64,000 nt of DNA from an uncultured Lachnospiraceae bacterium (GTDB taxonomy: Bacteria; Bacillota; Clostridia; Lachnospirales; Lachnospiraceae), in the NCBI GenBank assembly GCA_902781505.1, contig CACZJL010000003.1, positions 1-64,000 of the forward strand. The letters run 5' to 3'. The notes beneath the pieces are model-generated. The model ran no database searches, was not told the origin of the DNA, and worked only from the letters and a program-made list of their open reading frames with translations. Positions within the stretch are counted from its first letter, which is position 1. Each line of letters begins with the position of its first letter. A program made the translations under genes and the position numbers. Below, in pieces: positions 24,396 through 34,906 of the stretch.

Positions 24396-24833
24396 TCAGC
24401 TCAATCCGTTCACAAGTGCTTCCATCGCGAGTAAATAGCCCTGAAGGCCAAGTCCTGCAATCTGCGCATTCATAACAGGCGCTGTCACAGAGGTGTGACG
24501 GAACTCTTCTCTCTTATGAATGTTGCTTATGTGAACCTCAATCTTTGGAATATCAGGGATAGAGCCCAATGCATCACGGATTGCATAGCTGTAATGTGTG
24601 TATGCACCCGGATTGAATACGATTCCATCCACCTTATCAAAATATGCCTGCTGGATACGGTCAATCAAAGCACCTTCGTGATTGCTCTGATACAGTTCCA
24701 CTTCCACGCCAAGAGCCTTAGCCTTATCGCGAATCATATGCTGGAGAGCCTCAAAATTCTGCTTTCCGTAGATTCCCGGTTCTCTGATTCCAAGAAAATT
24801 AATATTTGGTCCGTTCATTACTAAAATTTTCAT
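24396..24833 (-). CDS. aroQ: Type II 3-dehydroquinate dehydratase
   Basis: A 145-residue enzyme of the shikimate pathway that dehydrates 3-dehydroquinate; the family is a dodecamer. It has the start MKILVMNGPNINFLG, the catalytic tyrosine in EPGIYG, the NPGAYTHYSYAIRDAL segment and EVHISNIHKREEFRH with the catalytic His. The ATG overlaps the stop of aroE-aroK as ATGA and has GGAGG five bases upstream. Confidence 0.96.
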   Translation of the reverse strand: MKILVMNGPNINFLGIREPGIYGKQNFEALQHMIRDKAKALGVEVELYQSNHEGALIDRIQQAYFDKVDGIVFNPGAYTHYSYAIRDALGSIPDIPKIEVHISNIHKREEFRHTSVTAPVMNAQIAGLGLQGYLLAMEALVNGLS

Positions 24834-26248
24834 AATTTCCTCCACATCTCTTCAAAGCTTAATCCAGCTGTTTCAAGCACCTGGTTTGCTCCGTCCAGGT
24901 ACTGACTCTCTCTTCTTCCCATCAGAGTTTCAATATGAGCCTTTAACTCAGCGCCTGTCTTTCCAGCAAGAAGCGGTCTTGTTGTATCTTTGGTCAGTCT
25001 CTTCACCAGCTCGTCCGGCTCGGCCTTTAAATATACGACCTTACCGAAGCTCTTTAAAAGCGCTCTGTTCTCTTCTCTGACCGGCATTCCGCCGCCAACA
25101 CTTAACACAACGCCTGTAAGCTTTCTTTCGTTGAGCTTCTTTAAGAACTCCGTCTCCATATCACGAAACGCCTCTTCGCCGTCCGTGGCAAATATATCCT
25201 TAATCGCTCTCCCCTGTTCTTTTTCAATTTCAGCATCAGTGTCAAGAAGCATATAACCCTTGTTCTGTGCAAGCCATATGCCAAAAGTCGTCTTGCCGGA
25301 TCCCATAAATCCAGTCAGAACGAGGTTTCCCTTGTCTGATTTTACGGTTCCCGCTGCGCTTTCGCCCGCTCGACGGCGCTCCATCTCCGCTTCAAGAATT
25401 GATAGAACATCTTCTGCCACAGACCGGGACACCTTCACATCATTCCAGAGTTCAAAGGATGCAACTCCTTGATATAACAGCATTGTCAGTCCGTTGTACG
25501 CCTTCTTCCCACGCTCCTGTAAAAGCTTCATGAATTTCGTTGTCTCCGGATTATAAATAATATCAACACCACACTCCGCGTGATCATATACCACGGAAAG
25601 ATCTGTAATTACCTCGTCCACATGTGGGTGCAGGCCAACACTCGTCGTCTGCACAAGAACGTAACCTTCATGCACTTTGGCGAAACTCTCAAGCTCGCTC
25701 ATTGCGAGGCCGCGCGCCACACCCGTGGCTGCGAATTTGTTCACAGCATCTGCGATGTCAGCTGCCTTTTCCTGCGTACGGTTGAAGATTACGACTTCCT
25801 TCGCCCCCATGTCAGCACAGGCAAATGCAACTGCTCTTGCGGCACCGCCGGCACCAAGTAACAGCGCGATTTTGCCGGCAAGTTCAACGCCGAAGTGTTC
25901 ACACTCTCGTTCAAAGCCGATAAAGTCCGTGTTGTACCCCTTAAATCCGCCTTCCGTGCGAACCAGGGTATTCACAGCTCCGATAGCCTCTGCTGCCGGG
26001 TCAATTGCCTTTAAATAAGGCATCACAGCCTGCTTGTGTGGAACCGTTACATTTAGACCTCTGATGCTTAATGCATCAGCGCCACGAACAGCCTCTCCCA
26101 CCTTTTCTTTTTCAACACAGAAATTGACATAGGCCATATCCAGTCCCTGTTTTTCTGCCAGATTGTTATGAATCAGCGGAGAAATCGAGTGGGAAACCGG
26201 ATTTCCGATCAGTCCACAGACCGCTGTCGTTCCATTAATCATCCTCAT
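24830..26248 (-). CDS. Shikimate dehydrogenase-shikimate kinase fusion
   Basis: A 472-residue two-domain enzyme. Residues 1-290 are AroE: substrate motifs VSHSISP and NVTVPHK (K72), YNTDFIGF (D108), and the NADP-binding GAGGAARAV with NRT. After a short Arg/Ala linker, residues 305-472 are AroK: Walker A GFMGSGKTT (313-321), the DTDAEIE shikimate-binding motif, VLSVGGGMP, and the RPLL lid. The two catalyse successive steps, dehydroshikimate to shikimate to shikimate 3-phosphate. The ATG at 26248 follows GGAGATAAAA. It lies between nrdR and aroQ in one transcript. Confidence 0.93.
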   Translation of the reverse strand: MRMINGTTAVCGLIGNPVSHSISPLIHNNLAEKQGLDMAYVNFCVEKEKVGEAVRGADALSIRGLNVTVPHKQAVMPYLKAIDPAAEAIGAVNTLVRTEGGFKGYNTDFIGFERECEHFGVELAGKIALLLGAGGAARAVAFACADMGAKEVVIFNRTQEKAADIADAVNKFAATGVARGLAMSELESFAKVHEGYVLVQTTSVGLHPHVDEVITDLSVVYDHAECGVDIIYNPETTKFMKLLQERGKKAYNGLTMLLYQGVASFELWNDVKVSRSVAEDVLSILEAEMERRRAGESAAGTVKSDKGNLVLTGFMGSGKTTFGIWLAQNKGYMLLDTDAEIEKEQGRAIKDIFATDGEEAFRDMETEFLKKLNERKLTGVVLSVGGGMPVREENRALLKSFGKVVYLKAEPDELVKRLTKDTTRPLLAGKTGAELKAHIETLMGRRESQYLDGANQVLETAGLSFEEMWRKL

Positions 26249-26268
26249 TTTTATCTCCACCAATACGC

Positions 26269-26736
26269 TTATTTGCCCTTTGTCTTGGGCTTTTTAATAA
26301 TCTTTGATACCTCTTCCATAAAGGAATCTACATCGGTAAATTCACGATATACGGAGGCAAAGCGCACGTATGCGACTTCATCAAGCACTTTTAGCTTATC
26401 CATGACCATCTCACCGATGACCGATGCCGGGATTTCAGTCTGATCCATGTTGGCGAGGGTATTTTCCACGTCTAATGCGGCCTGACGGATATCCTCCGTC
26501 GCAACCGGGCGCTTCATACAGCTTCGCATCATGCCTGCAATAATCTTATTGCGATCAAATGGCTCTCTTGTATTGTCTTTCTTAATGACCACCAGAGGTG
26601 TCATTTCAATTCTTTCATAGGTGGTAAATCTCTTCCCACAATCCTCACAGGTTCTGCGTCTTCTGATAGAACCATCTTCGATACTTCTCGAATCCAAAAC
26701 TTTTAAGGAATTACTTCCGCAAAAAGGACACTTCAT
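26269..26736 (-). CDS. nrdR: Transcriptional regulator NrdR
   Basis: A 155-residue nucleotide-sensing repressor of ribonucleotide reductase genes. The N-terminal zinc ribbon has CPFC and CEDC, and the conserved SRSIEDGSIRRRR follows it. The ATP-cone domain covers about residues 49-139. It is first in a unit with the shikimate genes, 20 bp before aroE-aroK; no nrd gene is in the window. The length is normal. Confidence 0.96.
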   Translation of the reverse strand: MKCPFCGSNSLKVLDSRSIEDGSIRRRRTCEDCGKRFTTYERIEMTPLVVIKKDNTREPFDRNKIIAGMMRSCMKRPVATEDIRQAALDVENTLANMDQTEIPASVIGEMVMDKLKVLDEVAYVRFASVYREFTDVDSFMEEVSKIIKKPKTKGK

Positions 26737-26777
26737 CGTTAACCTCCGGTATTTTGCAAGTTTTTAAGCACGTTAAC

Positions 26778-26806
26778 ATTATAAAATCGAACGGGAAGCC
26801 GGTCAA
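26778..26806 (-). promoter_or_regulatory. nrdR promoter
   Basis: On the minus strand TTGACC and a perfect TATAAT are separated by 17 bp. Confidence 0.7.
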
Positions 26807-26837
26807 CTTGTATTTCCGCTTAAACCTGCAATTTCAC

Positions 26838-26866
26838 TTGAATGCGATCTGGAATTGTTATAAAAT
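26838..26866 (+). promoter_or_regulatory. Promoter of the lactonase gene
   Basis: TTGAAT and TAAAAT are separated by 17 bp; the start lies about 30 bases before the ATG. It is divergent from the nrdR promoter. Confidence 0.6.
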
Positions 26867-26899
26867 TAACTTAACATACGAAAGGGGACGTTTCGTGAC

Positions 26900-27949
26900 A
26901 TGAGTAGTAAATATGTAGCTTACGTGGGATGCTATACCCACGAGGAAGATGACGGAATCCATATCTTTGATGTAGATGTTGAAAAAGGTCGCATGACAGA
27001 ACGTAAAACAGCGGCATTAACCAATTCAACATACGTAGCACTTTCACATAATGGCAAATACCTTTATTCCATTACCGATAACGGTGTAGCAAGTTTCTCC
27101 GTTCTGCCGGATGGCGATTTAGAGATGATTAACGTGCACACGATTAACGGTATGCGTGGCTGTCATCTTGAATTAACAAAAGATGACCGGTACCTTGCTG
27201 TTTCCGGTTATCATGATGGCAAGATTACGATATTAAGATGTTCCGAAGATGGTTCAATTGACTGCATTACGGATGAGGTCTTCCATAAGGGACTTGGCAG
27301 TATCAGTGAGCGCAACTACCGCCCTCATATTATGTGGAGTACTTTTACTCCTGATGAGGAACTGCTCTGTGCCTGCGATTCCGGCATCGACCAGATTAAG
27401 ATTTATAACTTCGATCACCGCACCGGTAAGTTAAAGCTCTACGATATCATCAGAACCCAGTTAGAGACAGCGCCTCGTGAGATTGTATTCTCACCGGATG
27501 GAAAGCGCGCTTATGTTGTCTGCGAGATGAAGAATTACATCAACGTTTATGATTACAAGAAGGAAGATGGTCGCTACACCTTTGAATTCGTACAGAACAT
27601 CTTCACCGTAAGAAAGCAGTTTAAAACAAACAACGCACCTTACCACTTCTCCATCTCAAACGATGGAAAGCACGCAGTCTGCACAAATGCCGGCTCCAAT
27701 TCCCTGACTATGTACGAAATCAAGGAAGACGGAATGTTATCCATGCTTGGTAACCTGCCTGTATCTGGCAATTATCCTAAGTTTGCTCAAATCTTCCCGG
27801 ATGATAAGCATGTCTGCTGCATGAATACGGAAGGCAATTCCATTACCTTCTTCACGATTCACTGGGATAAGGGTCTGATTGTCATGAACGGACCGGAGAT
27901 TAAGATTAAGACACCGAATAATATGGTGATGAAAAAACTGGATAAGTAA
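26900..27949 (+). CDS. Lactonase family seven-bladed beta-propeller protein
   Basis: A 349-residue protein resembling the 6-phosphogluconolactonase (YbhE/Pgl) beta-propeller family. It has repeated blades with phrases such as YVALSHNGKYLYS, REIVFSPDGKRAYVVCE and YHFSISNDGKHAVCTN. It has no signal peptide, so it is cytoplasmic. In the family such proteins hydrolyse 6-phosphogluconolactone, but many members are uncharacterised and the substrate here is not shown. It stands alone between its promoter and a terminator. Confidence 0.85.
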   Translation: MSSKYVAYVGCYTHEEDDGIHIFDVDVEKGRMTERKTAALTNSTYVALSHNGKYLYSITDNGVASFSVLPDGDLEMINVHTINGMRGCHLELTKDDRYLAVSGYHDGKITILRCSEDGSIDCITDEVFHKGLGSISERNYRPHIMWSTFTPDEELLCACDSGIDQIKIYNFDHRTGKLKLYDIIRTQLETAPREIVFSPDGKRAYVVCEMKNYINVYDYKKEDGRYTFEFVQNIFTVRKQFKTNNAPYHFSISNDGKHAVCTNAGSNSLTMYEIKEDGMLSMLGNLPVSGNYPKFAQIFPDDKHVCCMNTEGNSITFFTIHWDKGLIVMNGPEIKIKTPNNMVMKKLDK

Positions 27950-27955
27950 GTTTTA

Positions 27956-27988
27956 AGGAGTTATCGCCTGTGCGGTAACTCCTTTTTT
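27956..27988 (+). terminator. Terminator of the lactonase gene
   Basis: GGAGTTATCGCC-TGT-GCGGTAACTCC (one wobble pair) is followed by six Ts. Confidence 0.85.
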
Positions 27989-27992
27989 AACT

Positions 27993-28026
27993 AAAAAAGC
28001 TGATGCATCAAAATAGACGCATCAGT
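27993..28026 (-). terminator. trpS terminator
   Basis: On the minus strand CTGATGCGTC-TATTTT-GATGCATCAG is followed by CTTTTTT, 11 bases after the trpS stop. Confidence 0.78.
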
Positions 28027-28036
28027 TTTCTTTTAT

Positions 28037-29128
28037 TTACTTGCTATACTTTTCAATCTGCTCTTTCATTAAAGCGCCATCGTTGAAGTAATCAATCTTC
28101 ATGGCTGCCTTAACTCTGGCAAGTGTCTGTGCAGCTTCTGCTTCTGCTGCAGCGGTACCCTGACGAAGAATCTCGTAAACACCTGGAATATCCTGCTCAT
28201 ACTGAGCTCTTCTCTCACGGATTGGTGTAAGCATTCTCTCAACGACCTTGATCAGGAATCTCTTACACTTCATATCACCTAAGCCACCACGCTGGTAGTG
28301 TTCCTTCATCTCATCAAGATTCTTGTACTCCGGTAAGAAATCAGCGAAATCCTGATCTGTTGAGAACGCATCAAGGTAAGTGAATACAGTGTTACCTTCA
28401 ATGTGACCTGGATCTTCGACCTTGAGATGAGTAGGATCTGTGTACATTCCCTTAATCTTTCTCTCAACTTCAGCTGGTGAATCAGCAAGGTAAATGGCAT
28501 TTCCTAAGGACTTGCTCATCTTTGCGTTTCCGTCAGTTCCGGGAAGTCTAAGGCAACTCTTGTTATCCGGAAGGAGGATGCTTGGCTCTACAAGGACTTC
28601 GTCATAAGTAGAATTGAACTTACGAACGATTTCTCTTGTCTGCTCAATCATTGGCTCCTGATCTTCACCTGCAGGAACAACAGTACCGTTAAATGCTGTG
28701 ATATCTGCTGCCTGGCTGATCGGATATGTGAAGAAGCCTGTTGGGATTCCTGTATTAAAGCCTCTCATCTTAACTTCTGACTTTACAGTCGGGTTTCTCT
28801 CAAGTCTTGCTACTGTGACAAGGTTCATGTAGTAAACCGTAAGCTCTGCAAGCTGAGGAATCTGAGACTGAATGAAGATATGAGACTTAGCCGGATCGAT
28901 ACCTACAGAAAGGTAATCGAGTGCTACTTCAATGATGTTCTGACGAACCTTCTCCGGGTTAGCTGCATTGTCTGTCAGTGCCTGTGCATCTGCAATCAGA
29001 ATGAAAATCTTATCGAATTCACCGGAATTCTGAAGTTCTACTCTTCTTCTTAAAGAACCAACGTAGTGGCCGAGATGAAGACGTCCTGTAGGACGGTCAC
29101 CGGTGAGAATAATCTTAGGCTGAGCCAT
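28037..29128 (-). CDS. trpS: Tryptophanyl-tRNA synthetase
   Basis: A 363-residue class I synthetase charging tRNA-Trp. The HIGH motif is [10 protein letters not shown] and the KMSKS loop is [11 protein letters not shown]. The ATG at 29128 follows GGAGGCACATT. The leader is short (about 90 bases) and shows no T-box, unlike the trp biosynthetic operon. It is divergent from pyrB, with both promoters inside about 70 bp. Confidence 0.96.
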   Translation of the reverse strand: MAQPKIILTGDRPTGRLHLGHYVGSLRRRVELQNSGEFDKIFILIADAQALTDNAANPEKVRQNIIEVALDYLSVGIDPAKSHIFIQSQIPQLAELTVYYMNLVTVARLERNPTVKSEVKMRGFNTGIPTGFFTYPISQAADITAFNGTVVPAGEDQEPMIEQTREIVRKFNSTYDEVLVEPSILLPDNKSCLRLPGTDGNAKMSKSLGNAIYLADSPAEVERKIKGMYTDPTHLKVEDPGHIEGNTVFTYLDAFSTDQDFADFLPEYKNLDEMKEHYQRGGLGDMKCKRFLIKVVERMLTPIRERRAQYEQDIPGVYEILRQGTAAAEAEAAQTLARVKAAMKIDYFNDGALMKEQIEKYSK

Positions 29129-29223
29129 AATGTGCCTCCATTGCTTAGCGCTCCCCTGGCTGCTTATCATTTGCAGACCTGCGCTTTTTTTGTCCTGCAC
29201 GTAACACACGCGCATATGTGCAT

Positions 29224-29252
29224 ATTTTAGCACAATGAAGTAAAAACGTCAA
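29224..29252 (-). promoter_or_regulatory. trpS promoter
   Basis: On the minus strand TTGACG and TAAAAT are separated by 17 bp. Confidence 0.68.
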
Positions 29253-29263
29253 AATGAGCCAAC

Positions 29264-29292
29264 TTGAAATTTGCCGGGAATCATTGTATCAT
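29264..29292 (+). promoter_or_regulatory. pyrBI promoter
   Basis: TTGAAA and TATCAT are separated by 17 bp. The 5' leader contains a small GTCTGC-GT-GCAGAC hairpin but no T-run terminator. Confidence 0.65.
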
Positions 29293-29345
29293 TACTAAGG
29301 TCTGCGTGCAGACACTACAATCTAATATTTTCACGGGAGGCGTCT

Positions 29346-30260
29346 ATGAGACATTTACTCAGTCCGCTTGATTTAAGCGTTGAGGAAACTAACGAACTTC
29401 TGGATCTCGCAAGAGATATCAGCAAGAATCCGGATAAATACAGCCACAAGTGTGAAGGCAAGAAAATTGCCACATGCTTTTACGAGCCAAGTACAAGAAC
29501 AAGGTTAAGCTTCGAATCGGCCATGCTCAATCTTGGTGGTAGTGTTATTGGTTTTTCTTCTGCTAATTCCAGTTCTGCTTCAAAGGGAGAAAGTGTTTCC
29601 GACACCATTCGTGTTATCTCCTGCTTTGCAGATATCTGTGCTATGCGTCATCCAAAGGAAGGTGCTCCTATGGTTGCAGCAAGCAAATCTTCTATCCCTG
29701 TTATTAATGCCGGTGACGGTGGTCATCAGCACCCAACTCAGACCTTAACGGACCTTATGACAATCCGTGAACTCCGTGGTTCCTTAGACAATTTCACCAT
29801 CGGCCTTTGCGGTGACTTAAAGTTTGGTCGTACAGTTCATTCCCTGATTAAAGAGCTCTCCCGCTATACAGGAATTAAGTTTGTTCTCATCTCCCCACCG
29901 GAACTTCGCGTTCCTGATGTGATTCGTGATGAGACATTAAAGGCAAATAACATTGAATTTACCGAGGTTGAGAGACTCGAGGATGTAATTCCTGAGCTTG
30001 ATATTCTCTACATGACACGCGTGCAGAAAGAACGTTTCTTTAACGAAGAAGACTACTTACGCATGAAGGACTTCTACATCTTAGATGCTGCTAAGATGGC
30101 GATGGCCAAGCCTGATATGTATGTTCTTCACCCACTGCCAAGAGTTAATGAAATCTCTACAGAAGTAGATGATGATCCAAGAGCAGCTTATTTCAAGCAG
30201 GTACAGTACGGTGTCTATGTGCGTATGGCTCTGATTCTTACGCTGTTAGGCTTAAACTAA
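29346..30260 (+). CDS. pyrB: Aspartate carbamoyltransferase catalytic subunit
   Basis: A 304-residue enzyme that makes carbamoyl-aspartate in pyrimidine synthesis. The carbamoyl-phosphate motif is [13 protein letters not shown], and the [11 protein letters not shown] and HPLPRVNEI segments are present. The ATG at 29346 has GGGAGG upstream. With pyrI 12 bp downstream it should form the catalytic-regulatory holoenzyme known from enteric bacteria, not the regulator-free type of Bacillus. Confidence 0.97.
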   Translation: MRHLLSPLDLSVEETNELLDLARDISKNPDKYSHKCEGKKIATCFYEPSTRTRLSFESAMLNLGGSVIGFSSANSSSASKGESVSDTIRVISCFADICAMRHPKEGAPMVAASKSSIPVINAGDGGHQHPTQTLTDLMTIRELRGSLDNFTIGLCGDLKFGRTVHSLIKELSRYTGIKFVLISPPELRVPDVIRDETLKANNIEFTEVERLEDVIPELDILYMTRVQKERFFNEEDYLRMKDFYILDAAKMAMAKPDMYVLHPLPRVNEISTEVDDDPRAAYFKQVQYGVYVRMALILTLLGLN

Positions 30261-30272
30261 GGAGGATACACT

Positions 30273-30704
30273 ATGCTTAATGTAGGACAGTTAAATGACG
30301 GTTTTGTGCTTGATCACATCAAGGCCGGCAAAGCAATGCAGATTTATAAGTTCCTGGAATTAGACAAGTTAGATTGCCAGGTCGCTATTATCAAGAATGC
30401 TCATTCCAACAAGATGGGGAAGAAGGATATTTTAAAGATTGAGGGCTGTTTAGATTTTGTAGATTTAGACGCAGTCGGCTTTGTTGATCCTGACATCACC
30501 GTTTCTGTCATCAAAAACGGCGAAATCGTTGAGAAGAAGAGCCTCTCTCTTCCTCACGAGATTAAGAATGTCGTAAAGTGTCAGAACCCAAGATGTATCA
30601 CATCCATCGAGCAGCAGCTTGATCAGATCTTCATCCTGACCAATCCTGAAACAAAGACATACAGATGTAAGTATTGTGAAGAGAAGTACTTAAGACGTGA
30701 CTAA
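30273..30704 (+). CDS. pyrI: Aspartate carbamoyltransferase regulatory subunit
   Basis: A 143-residue allosteric subunit. The N-terminal nucleotide-effector domain includes KAMQIYKFLELD. The C-terminal zinc domain has CQNPRC and CKYC, the four cysteines that hold zinc at the interface with PyrB. It starts after AAGGAGG, 12 bp downstream of pyrB. Feedback by pyrimidine and purine nucleotides is expected from the family. Confidence 0.96.
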   Translation: MLNVGQLNDGFVLDHIKAGKAMQIYKFLELDKLDCQVAIIKNAHSNKMGKKDILKIEGCLDFVDLDAVGFVDPDITVSVIKNGEIVEKKSLSLPHEIKNVVKCQNPRCITSIEQQLDQIFILTNPETKTYRCKYCEEKYLRRD

Positions 30705-30732
30705 TTCTTTTCCTTTCGTGTTTCATTCTTCA

Positions 30733-30765
30733 AGCTCAGCCTGCATTTTCAGGCTGAGCTCATTT
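30733..30765 (+). terminator. pyrBI terminator
   Basis: An 11-bp perfect stem, AGCTCAGCCTG with CAGGCTGAGCT; the T tract (CATTTAAA) is weak. Confidence 0.6.
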
Positions 30766-30783
30766 AAAATGGTATCACCGGAA

Positions 30784-30827
30784 CAAAAAAGGCTGTGAAG
30801 AAATGAAAATTCATTTCTTCACAGCCT
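30784..30827 (-). terminator. RNase P RNA terminator
   Basis: A perfect 18-bp stem (30790-30807 with 30810-30827) is followed on the minus strand by TTTTTT. It may also back up pyrBI termination on the plus strand. Confidence 0.85.
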
Positions 30828-30849
30828 CCTGTTTTGTCTTTTAAATGTA

Positions 30850-31196
30850 ATGAGGTGCACTGTAAGCCGGGTTATGTATCAGACAATCATCTATCTAGTC
30901 CTGCTGTTGCCAGCAGGCTCAAGCAACCTACCTGAAAGCACGACGGGCAGCCGTATTGCTTTACATTTGGTCTTGCTTCGGACGGAGTTTACACAGCCAC
31001 TCATGTTACCATGAATGCGGTAGTCTCTTACACTGCCATTCCACCCTTACCGGAAGCTGATAACAGCCCCTGGCGGTTTATTTTCTGTTGCACTGGTCCT
31101 GGGGTCGCCCCCGCCGGACGTTATCCGGCGTCCTGCCCTGTGAAGCCCGGACTTTCCTCACCCGAAAAATCGGCCGCGATTGTCTGTGCACCTCAA
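30850..31196 (-). ncRNA. rnpB: RNase P RNA, type A
   Basis: On the minus strand the 5' end is GAGGTGCAC, complementary to the 3' GTGCACCTC. Between them are the conserved GAGGAAAGTCCGGGCT near the 5' end, the CAGGTAGG-type segment, and AACCCGGCTTA near the 3' end. Length is about 345 bases. A promoter precedes it and a strong terminator follows it. The RNA removes 5' leaders from tRNA precursors. Confidence 0.95.
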
Positions 31197-31206
31197 AGAC
31201 TTATCT

Positions 31207-31236
31207 ATTTTAGGGCTCTTTTAAAGCATTTGTCAA
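31207..31236 (-). promoter_or_regulatory. rnpB promoter
   Basis: On the minus strand TTGACA and TAAAAT are separated by 18 bp, just before the mature 5' end. Confidence 0.68.
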
Positions 31237-31257
31237 ATCATTTTACGAAACAGAGTC

Positions 31258-32310
31258 TCAATGAATAAACATTGCATCGCCGAAAGAGAAGAAACGATAC
31301 TTTTCTTCTACGGCAATTTTATATGCATTGAGTACATTTTCTCTTCCGGCCAGAGCTGAAACCAGCATAACCAGCGTGGATTCCGGAAGATGGAAGTTCG
31401 TAATCAATGCATCGATGCACTTGAATTTGTAACCCGGATAGATGAAAATCTGTGTCCAGCCGCTCTTAGCAGAAACATGACCATTCTCATCCGTAACGGA
31501 TTCCAGAGTACGTGTGGAGGTGGTACCGACTGCAATGACTCTTCCACCTGCTGCCTTTGTATCATTGATAATCTTCGCAGCTTCTTCAGAAACCATGTAG
31601 AACTCGGAATGCATATGATGCTCTAAGATATTCTCTGTCTTAACCGGACGGAAGGTTCCAAGTCCGACATGCAGAGTAACTCTGGCAATCTTAATGCCCT
31701 TCTTTTCAATATCCTCTAAAAGCTCTGTCGTAAAGTGCAGGCCTGCTGTCGGTGCTGCTGCAGAACCGTCATGGGCCGCATAAACGGTGTTATACATCGA
31801 CTTATCTTCAAGCTTGTGTGTAATGTATGGAGGAAGTGGCATCTGGCCGAGTTCATCAAGGATTTCTTCAAAAATCCCGTCATACTCAAAGCGAATCAGA
31901 CGATTGCCCTCTTCTACAATATCGATAACTTCACACTTAAGCTTTCCGTCACCAAAATCAATTCTTGTGCCGATTTTACACTTCTTACCCGGCTTTACCA
32001 GAACCTCCCAGGTATCCTTCATATCCGCTTTTCTCTGAAGTAAAAGGACTTCAATGGCAGCGCCTGTGCCTTCCTTTACACCAAGGAGTCTGGCCGGAAT
32101 AACCTTCGTATCATTGATTACAAGACAGTCGCCGGGATTTAAATAATCGATGACATCCTTAAAAATCTTGTGCTCTACTTCGCCTGTTTCCTTGTCTAAG
32201 AGCATCATGCGAGAGGCTGCACGGTCTGTTAACGGGTCCTGTGCAATCAGCTCCTTTGGCAGATCATAATAATAATCATGAAGGCTCATGGTTGTTTTTT
32301 CTTCACTCAT
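31258..32310 (-). CDS. queA: S-adenosylmethionine:tRNA ribosyltransferase-isomerase
   Basis: A 350-residue enzyme that transfers the ribosyl part of SAM to preQ1-modified tRNA, making epoxyqueuosine. Family motifs are [15 protein letters not shown] at the start, [37 protein letters not shown] and [12 protein letters not shown]. The ATG at 32310 is preferred, although its ribosome site (AAGAAAG) is modest; the longer frame begins inside a palindrome. No other queuosine gene is in the window. Confidence 0.95.
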   Translation of the reverse strand: MSEEKTTMSLHDYYYDLPKELIAQDPLTDRAASRMMLLDKETGEVEHKIFKDVIDYLNPGDCLVINDTKVIPARLLGVKEGTGAAIEVLLLQRKADMKDTWEVLVKPGKKCKIGTRIDFGDGKLKCEVIDIVEEGNRLIRFEYDGIFEEILDELGQMPLPPYITHKLEDKSMYNTVYAAHDGSAAAPTAGLHFTTELLEDIEKKGIKIARVTLHVGLGTFRPVKTENILEHHMHSEFYMVSEEAAKIINDTKAAGGRVIAVGTTSTRTLESVTDENGHVSAKSGWTQIFIYPGYKFKCIDALITNFHLPESTLVMLVSALAGRENVLNAYKIAVEEKYRFFSFGDAMFIH

Positions 32311-32336
32311 TTTTACTTTCTTTCTTAACGCCATAC

Positions 32337-32369
32337 GCAGGCCCGTATTATTCATCAATACCGGCCTGC
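32337..32369. repeat. Inverted repeat between pheT and queA
   Basis: GCAGGCCCGTATT and AATACCGGCCTGC pair with one mismatch around a 7-base loop. No T run follows on the minus strand, so it is not a clear terminator. It lies just upstream of the queA ribosome site. Confidence 0.5.
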
Positions 32370-32428
32370 GTGCATAAATGTTTATTTTAAGCGGTTCGTA
32401 AAAGGTACGAACACATTTGCCAAAAAGA

Positions 32429-34870
32429 TTACTTACGAAGCTCGATACCGATCTTTGTAAGACCTTCTAAAATCTTATCCATTGCGCCTGTGACATCCTT
32501 CTCTTCAAGAGTTCTGTCTTTCGCACGGAATACGATATTGTAAGCTACGGACTTGAAGCCTTCCTTAATCTGAGCGCCTTCGTAAATATCGAAAAGCTTA
32601 TAGCTCTCTAAGTTGCTGCCACCGTTTTTCGCAATAACATCTTCAATCTGACCAACAAGAATATTCTTTGGTACAACCATGGAAATATCTCTTGTTGTTG
32701 CAGGGAAGTTCGCAATACCTGTGTACTTACGGTCAAATACTGCCATTTCATTGATAACAGGAAGATCAATGACAGCAAGATAGGTTCTGTCTCCTAAGGA
32801 GTAGTTATCTGCAACTTCAGGATGAACCTCACCTAAGTATCCGCAAACCTTGCCATCATAGATGACATTAGCCTGACGTCCTGGGTGAAGGAAGTTCTTT
32901 CCTGCATTTGGATCATATGTAATCTTGTCGAACAGTCCTACTTTAGTGAAGAACTCTTCTACAACGCCCTTCATATCGAAGAAGTCGCCTTCTCCATAGA
33001 AGCCAAGTGTGAACTCAACTCTCTCATCCGGAAGCTTGTCGTTGCAGGCTGGATCTTCAGGATCTGGGATATAAACCTTCGCCATTTCATAAAGACGTAC
33101 GTCCTTATTACGACGGTTGTAGTTTGTGGAAAGGCTTGTCAGCATTCCATTGATTGGAAGAGTTCTCATAACGGAGAAGTCCTCACCAAGTGGATTTAAG
33201 ATTTTGACTGTTGTGCGGATAGCATCATCAGCTGCGATTCTTAACTTATCAAATACCTTTGGACTTTCAAAGGAGTATGTCATTGCCTGAGAGAAACCAA
33301 GAAATTCAGCTGTTTCTGAAGCTGTATCGATGACTCTCTGTGCGAAGGATACGCCGCCCATTGTTGTGGAACCATGAGGAAGGGATGTAGGAATGTTCTC
33401 GTAACCAAAGAATCTTGCTACCTCTTCTGCGATATCTGCATCACACTTCAGATCCTGTCTGAAGGATGGAATCAGAAGCATGTTTGTATCCTTGTCATAA
33501 CCTACTTCGATGTTCTTAAAGTAAGCAAGCTGCTGCTCAGCGCTGATGTCAGTACCAAGAAGTCTGTTGTACTTATCCGGCTCAAATGGAATCTTAACCT
33601 GTTCCTTCTTATTTGGATAGTAATCAATTACTCCGCCGCATACATCACCTGCATCAAGCTCTTCAATAAGCTGGCATGCACGGTTCATAGCTTCGAGCGC
33701 AAGCTCAGGATCGAGTCCCTTTTCGAAGTTACCGGAAGCATCCGTTCTTAAGCCGATTCTCTTTGTTGTCTTACGGATGTTAGTGCCGTCAAAAGTAGCT
33801 GCTTCAAACAGCATGGTCTTAACATCATCTGTAATCTTGGAGTTTTCACCGCCCATGATACCTGCAAGACCGATTTCCTTCTCGCCATCACAGATCATAA
33901 GGATATCAGAGTCGAGCTTTCTTTCCTGCTCATCAAGCGTCTGGAATGTTTCGCCGTCCTTTGCTCTTCTTACAACGATCTTATGACCTGCAATCCGGTC
34001 GTAATCATAAGCATGCATTGGCTGTCCATACTCTGCCATTACGTAGTTTGTAATATCTACGATATTGTTGATTGGACGGATGCCCTGAGACATCAGTCTG
34101 TGCTGCATCCAGAGTGGAGATGGAGCGATGCGGATGTTCTTTACAACTCTTGCTGTATAACGGGAACAGAGCTCATCTTCTACAGATACAGAGATGTACT
34201 TGTTAACATCGTCATCATCACCTGTTTCTGTCACAACCGGTGGGCAGAATGGCTTATTAAATGTAGCTGCTGCTTCTCTTGCAATACCAAGAACAGAGTA
34301 GCAATCTACACGGTTATTTGTGATTTCATATTCAAAGATGCAGTCATCAAGTCCTAAGAAGTGAACTGCGTCCTCACCAACTTCTGCAGAATCCGGAAGG
34401 ATGTAGATTCCATTTTCCGGTGCATCCGGATAGAACTCTCTGTCAGCGCCGAGTTCTTCGATAGAGCACATCATACCGTCAGACTCAACGCCTCTTAACT
34501 TACCCTTCTTAATCTTGATTCCATCAGCAGGAAGTGCAGAACCATCGTGGCCGCCTGCTACCTTACCACCATCTAAAACTACAGGAACCTTCTGGCCTGA
34601 AGAGCCTACCGGGATGTTTGGAGCACCTGTTACAATCTGAACAGGTGCGTCTGCTCCAACTTCAACCTGGCAGATTACGAGGTGATCAGAGTCCTGATGC
34701 TTCTCAACGGACTTAATCTGTCCAACTACAATCTTCTCAAGGTTCTTATTTAATCTGTTAAATTCTTCAACCTTTGTACCTGACATAGTCATGGCATCAC
34801 GGAATTCCTGATCGCCAACTTCCTTAATTCCAGGAACAAGGTCTTTAATCCAGTTAATTGATGTATTCAT
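32429..34870 (-). CDS. pheT: Phenylalanyl-tRNA synthetase beta subunit
   Basis: An 813-residue subunit. In order it shows the OB-fold tRNA-binding EMAP-like domain (about 40-150, [16 protein letters not shown]), the B3/B4 editing region ([22 protein letters not shown] and HAYDYD), the B5 DNA-binding-like fold, a core catalytic-like domain, and the C-terminal anticodon-binding ferredoxin-like domain. It works with PheS as an alpha2-beta2 enzyme. It starts 36 bp after pheS. Length is normal. Confidence 0.97.
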   Translation of the reverse strand: MNTSINWIKDLVPGIKEVGDQEFRDAMTMSGTKVEEFNRLNKNLEKIVVGQIKSVEKHQDSDHLVICQVEVGADAPVQIVTGAPNIPVGSSGQKVPVVLDGGKVAGGHDGSALPADGIKIKKGKLRGVESDGMMCSIEELGADREFYPDAPENGIYILPDSAEVGEDAVHFLGLDDCIFEYEITNNRVDCYSVLGIAREAAATFNKPFCPPVVTETGDDDDVNKYISVSVEDELCSRYTARVVKNIRIAPSPLWMQHRLMSQGIRPINNIVDITNYVMAEYGQPMHAYDYDRIAGHKIVVRRAKDGETFQTLDEQERKLDSDILMICDGEKEIGLAGIMGGENSKITDDVKTMLFEAATFDGTNIRKTTKRIGLRTDASGNFEKGLDPELALEAMNRACQLIEELDAGDVCGGVIDYYPNKKEQVKIPFEPDKYNRLLGTDISAEQQLAYFKNIEVGYDKDTNMLLIPSFRQDLKCDADIAEEVARFFGYENIPTSLPHGSTTMGGVSFAQRVIDTASETAEFLGFSQAMTYSFESPKVFDKLRIAADDAIRTTVKILNPLGEDFSVMRTLPINGMLTSLSTNYNRRNKDVRLYEMAKVYIPDPEDPACNDKLPDERVEFTLGFYGEGDFFDMKGVVEEFFTKVGLFDKITYDPNAGKNFLHPGRQANVIYDGKVCGYLGEVHPEVADNYSLGDRTYLAVIDLPVINEMAVFDRKYTGIANFPATTRDISMVVPKNILVGQIEDVIAKNGGSNLESYKLFDIYEGAQIKEGFKSVAYNIVFRAKDRTLEEKDVTGAMDKILEGLTKIGIELRK

Positions 34871-34906
34871 GATAATTTCCTTTCGTATTCACCTTTTTGT
34901 CTCGAA

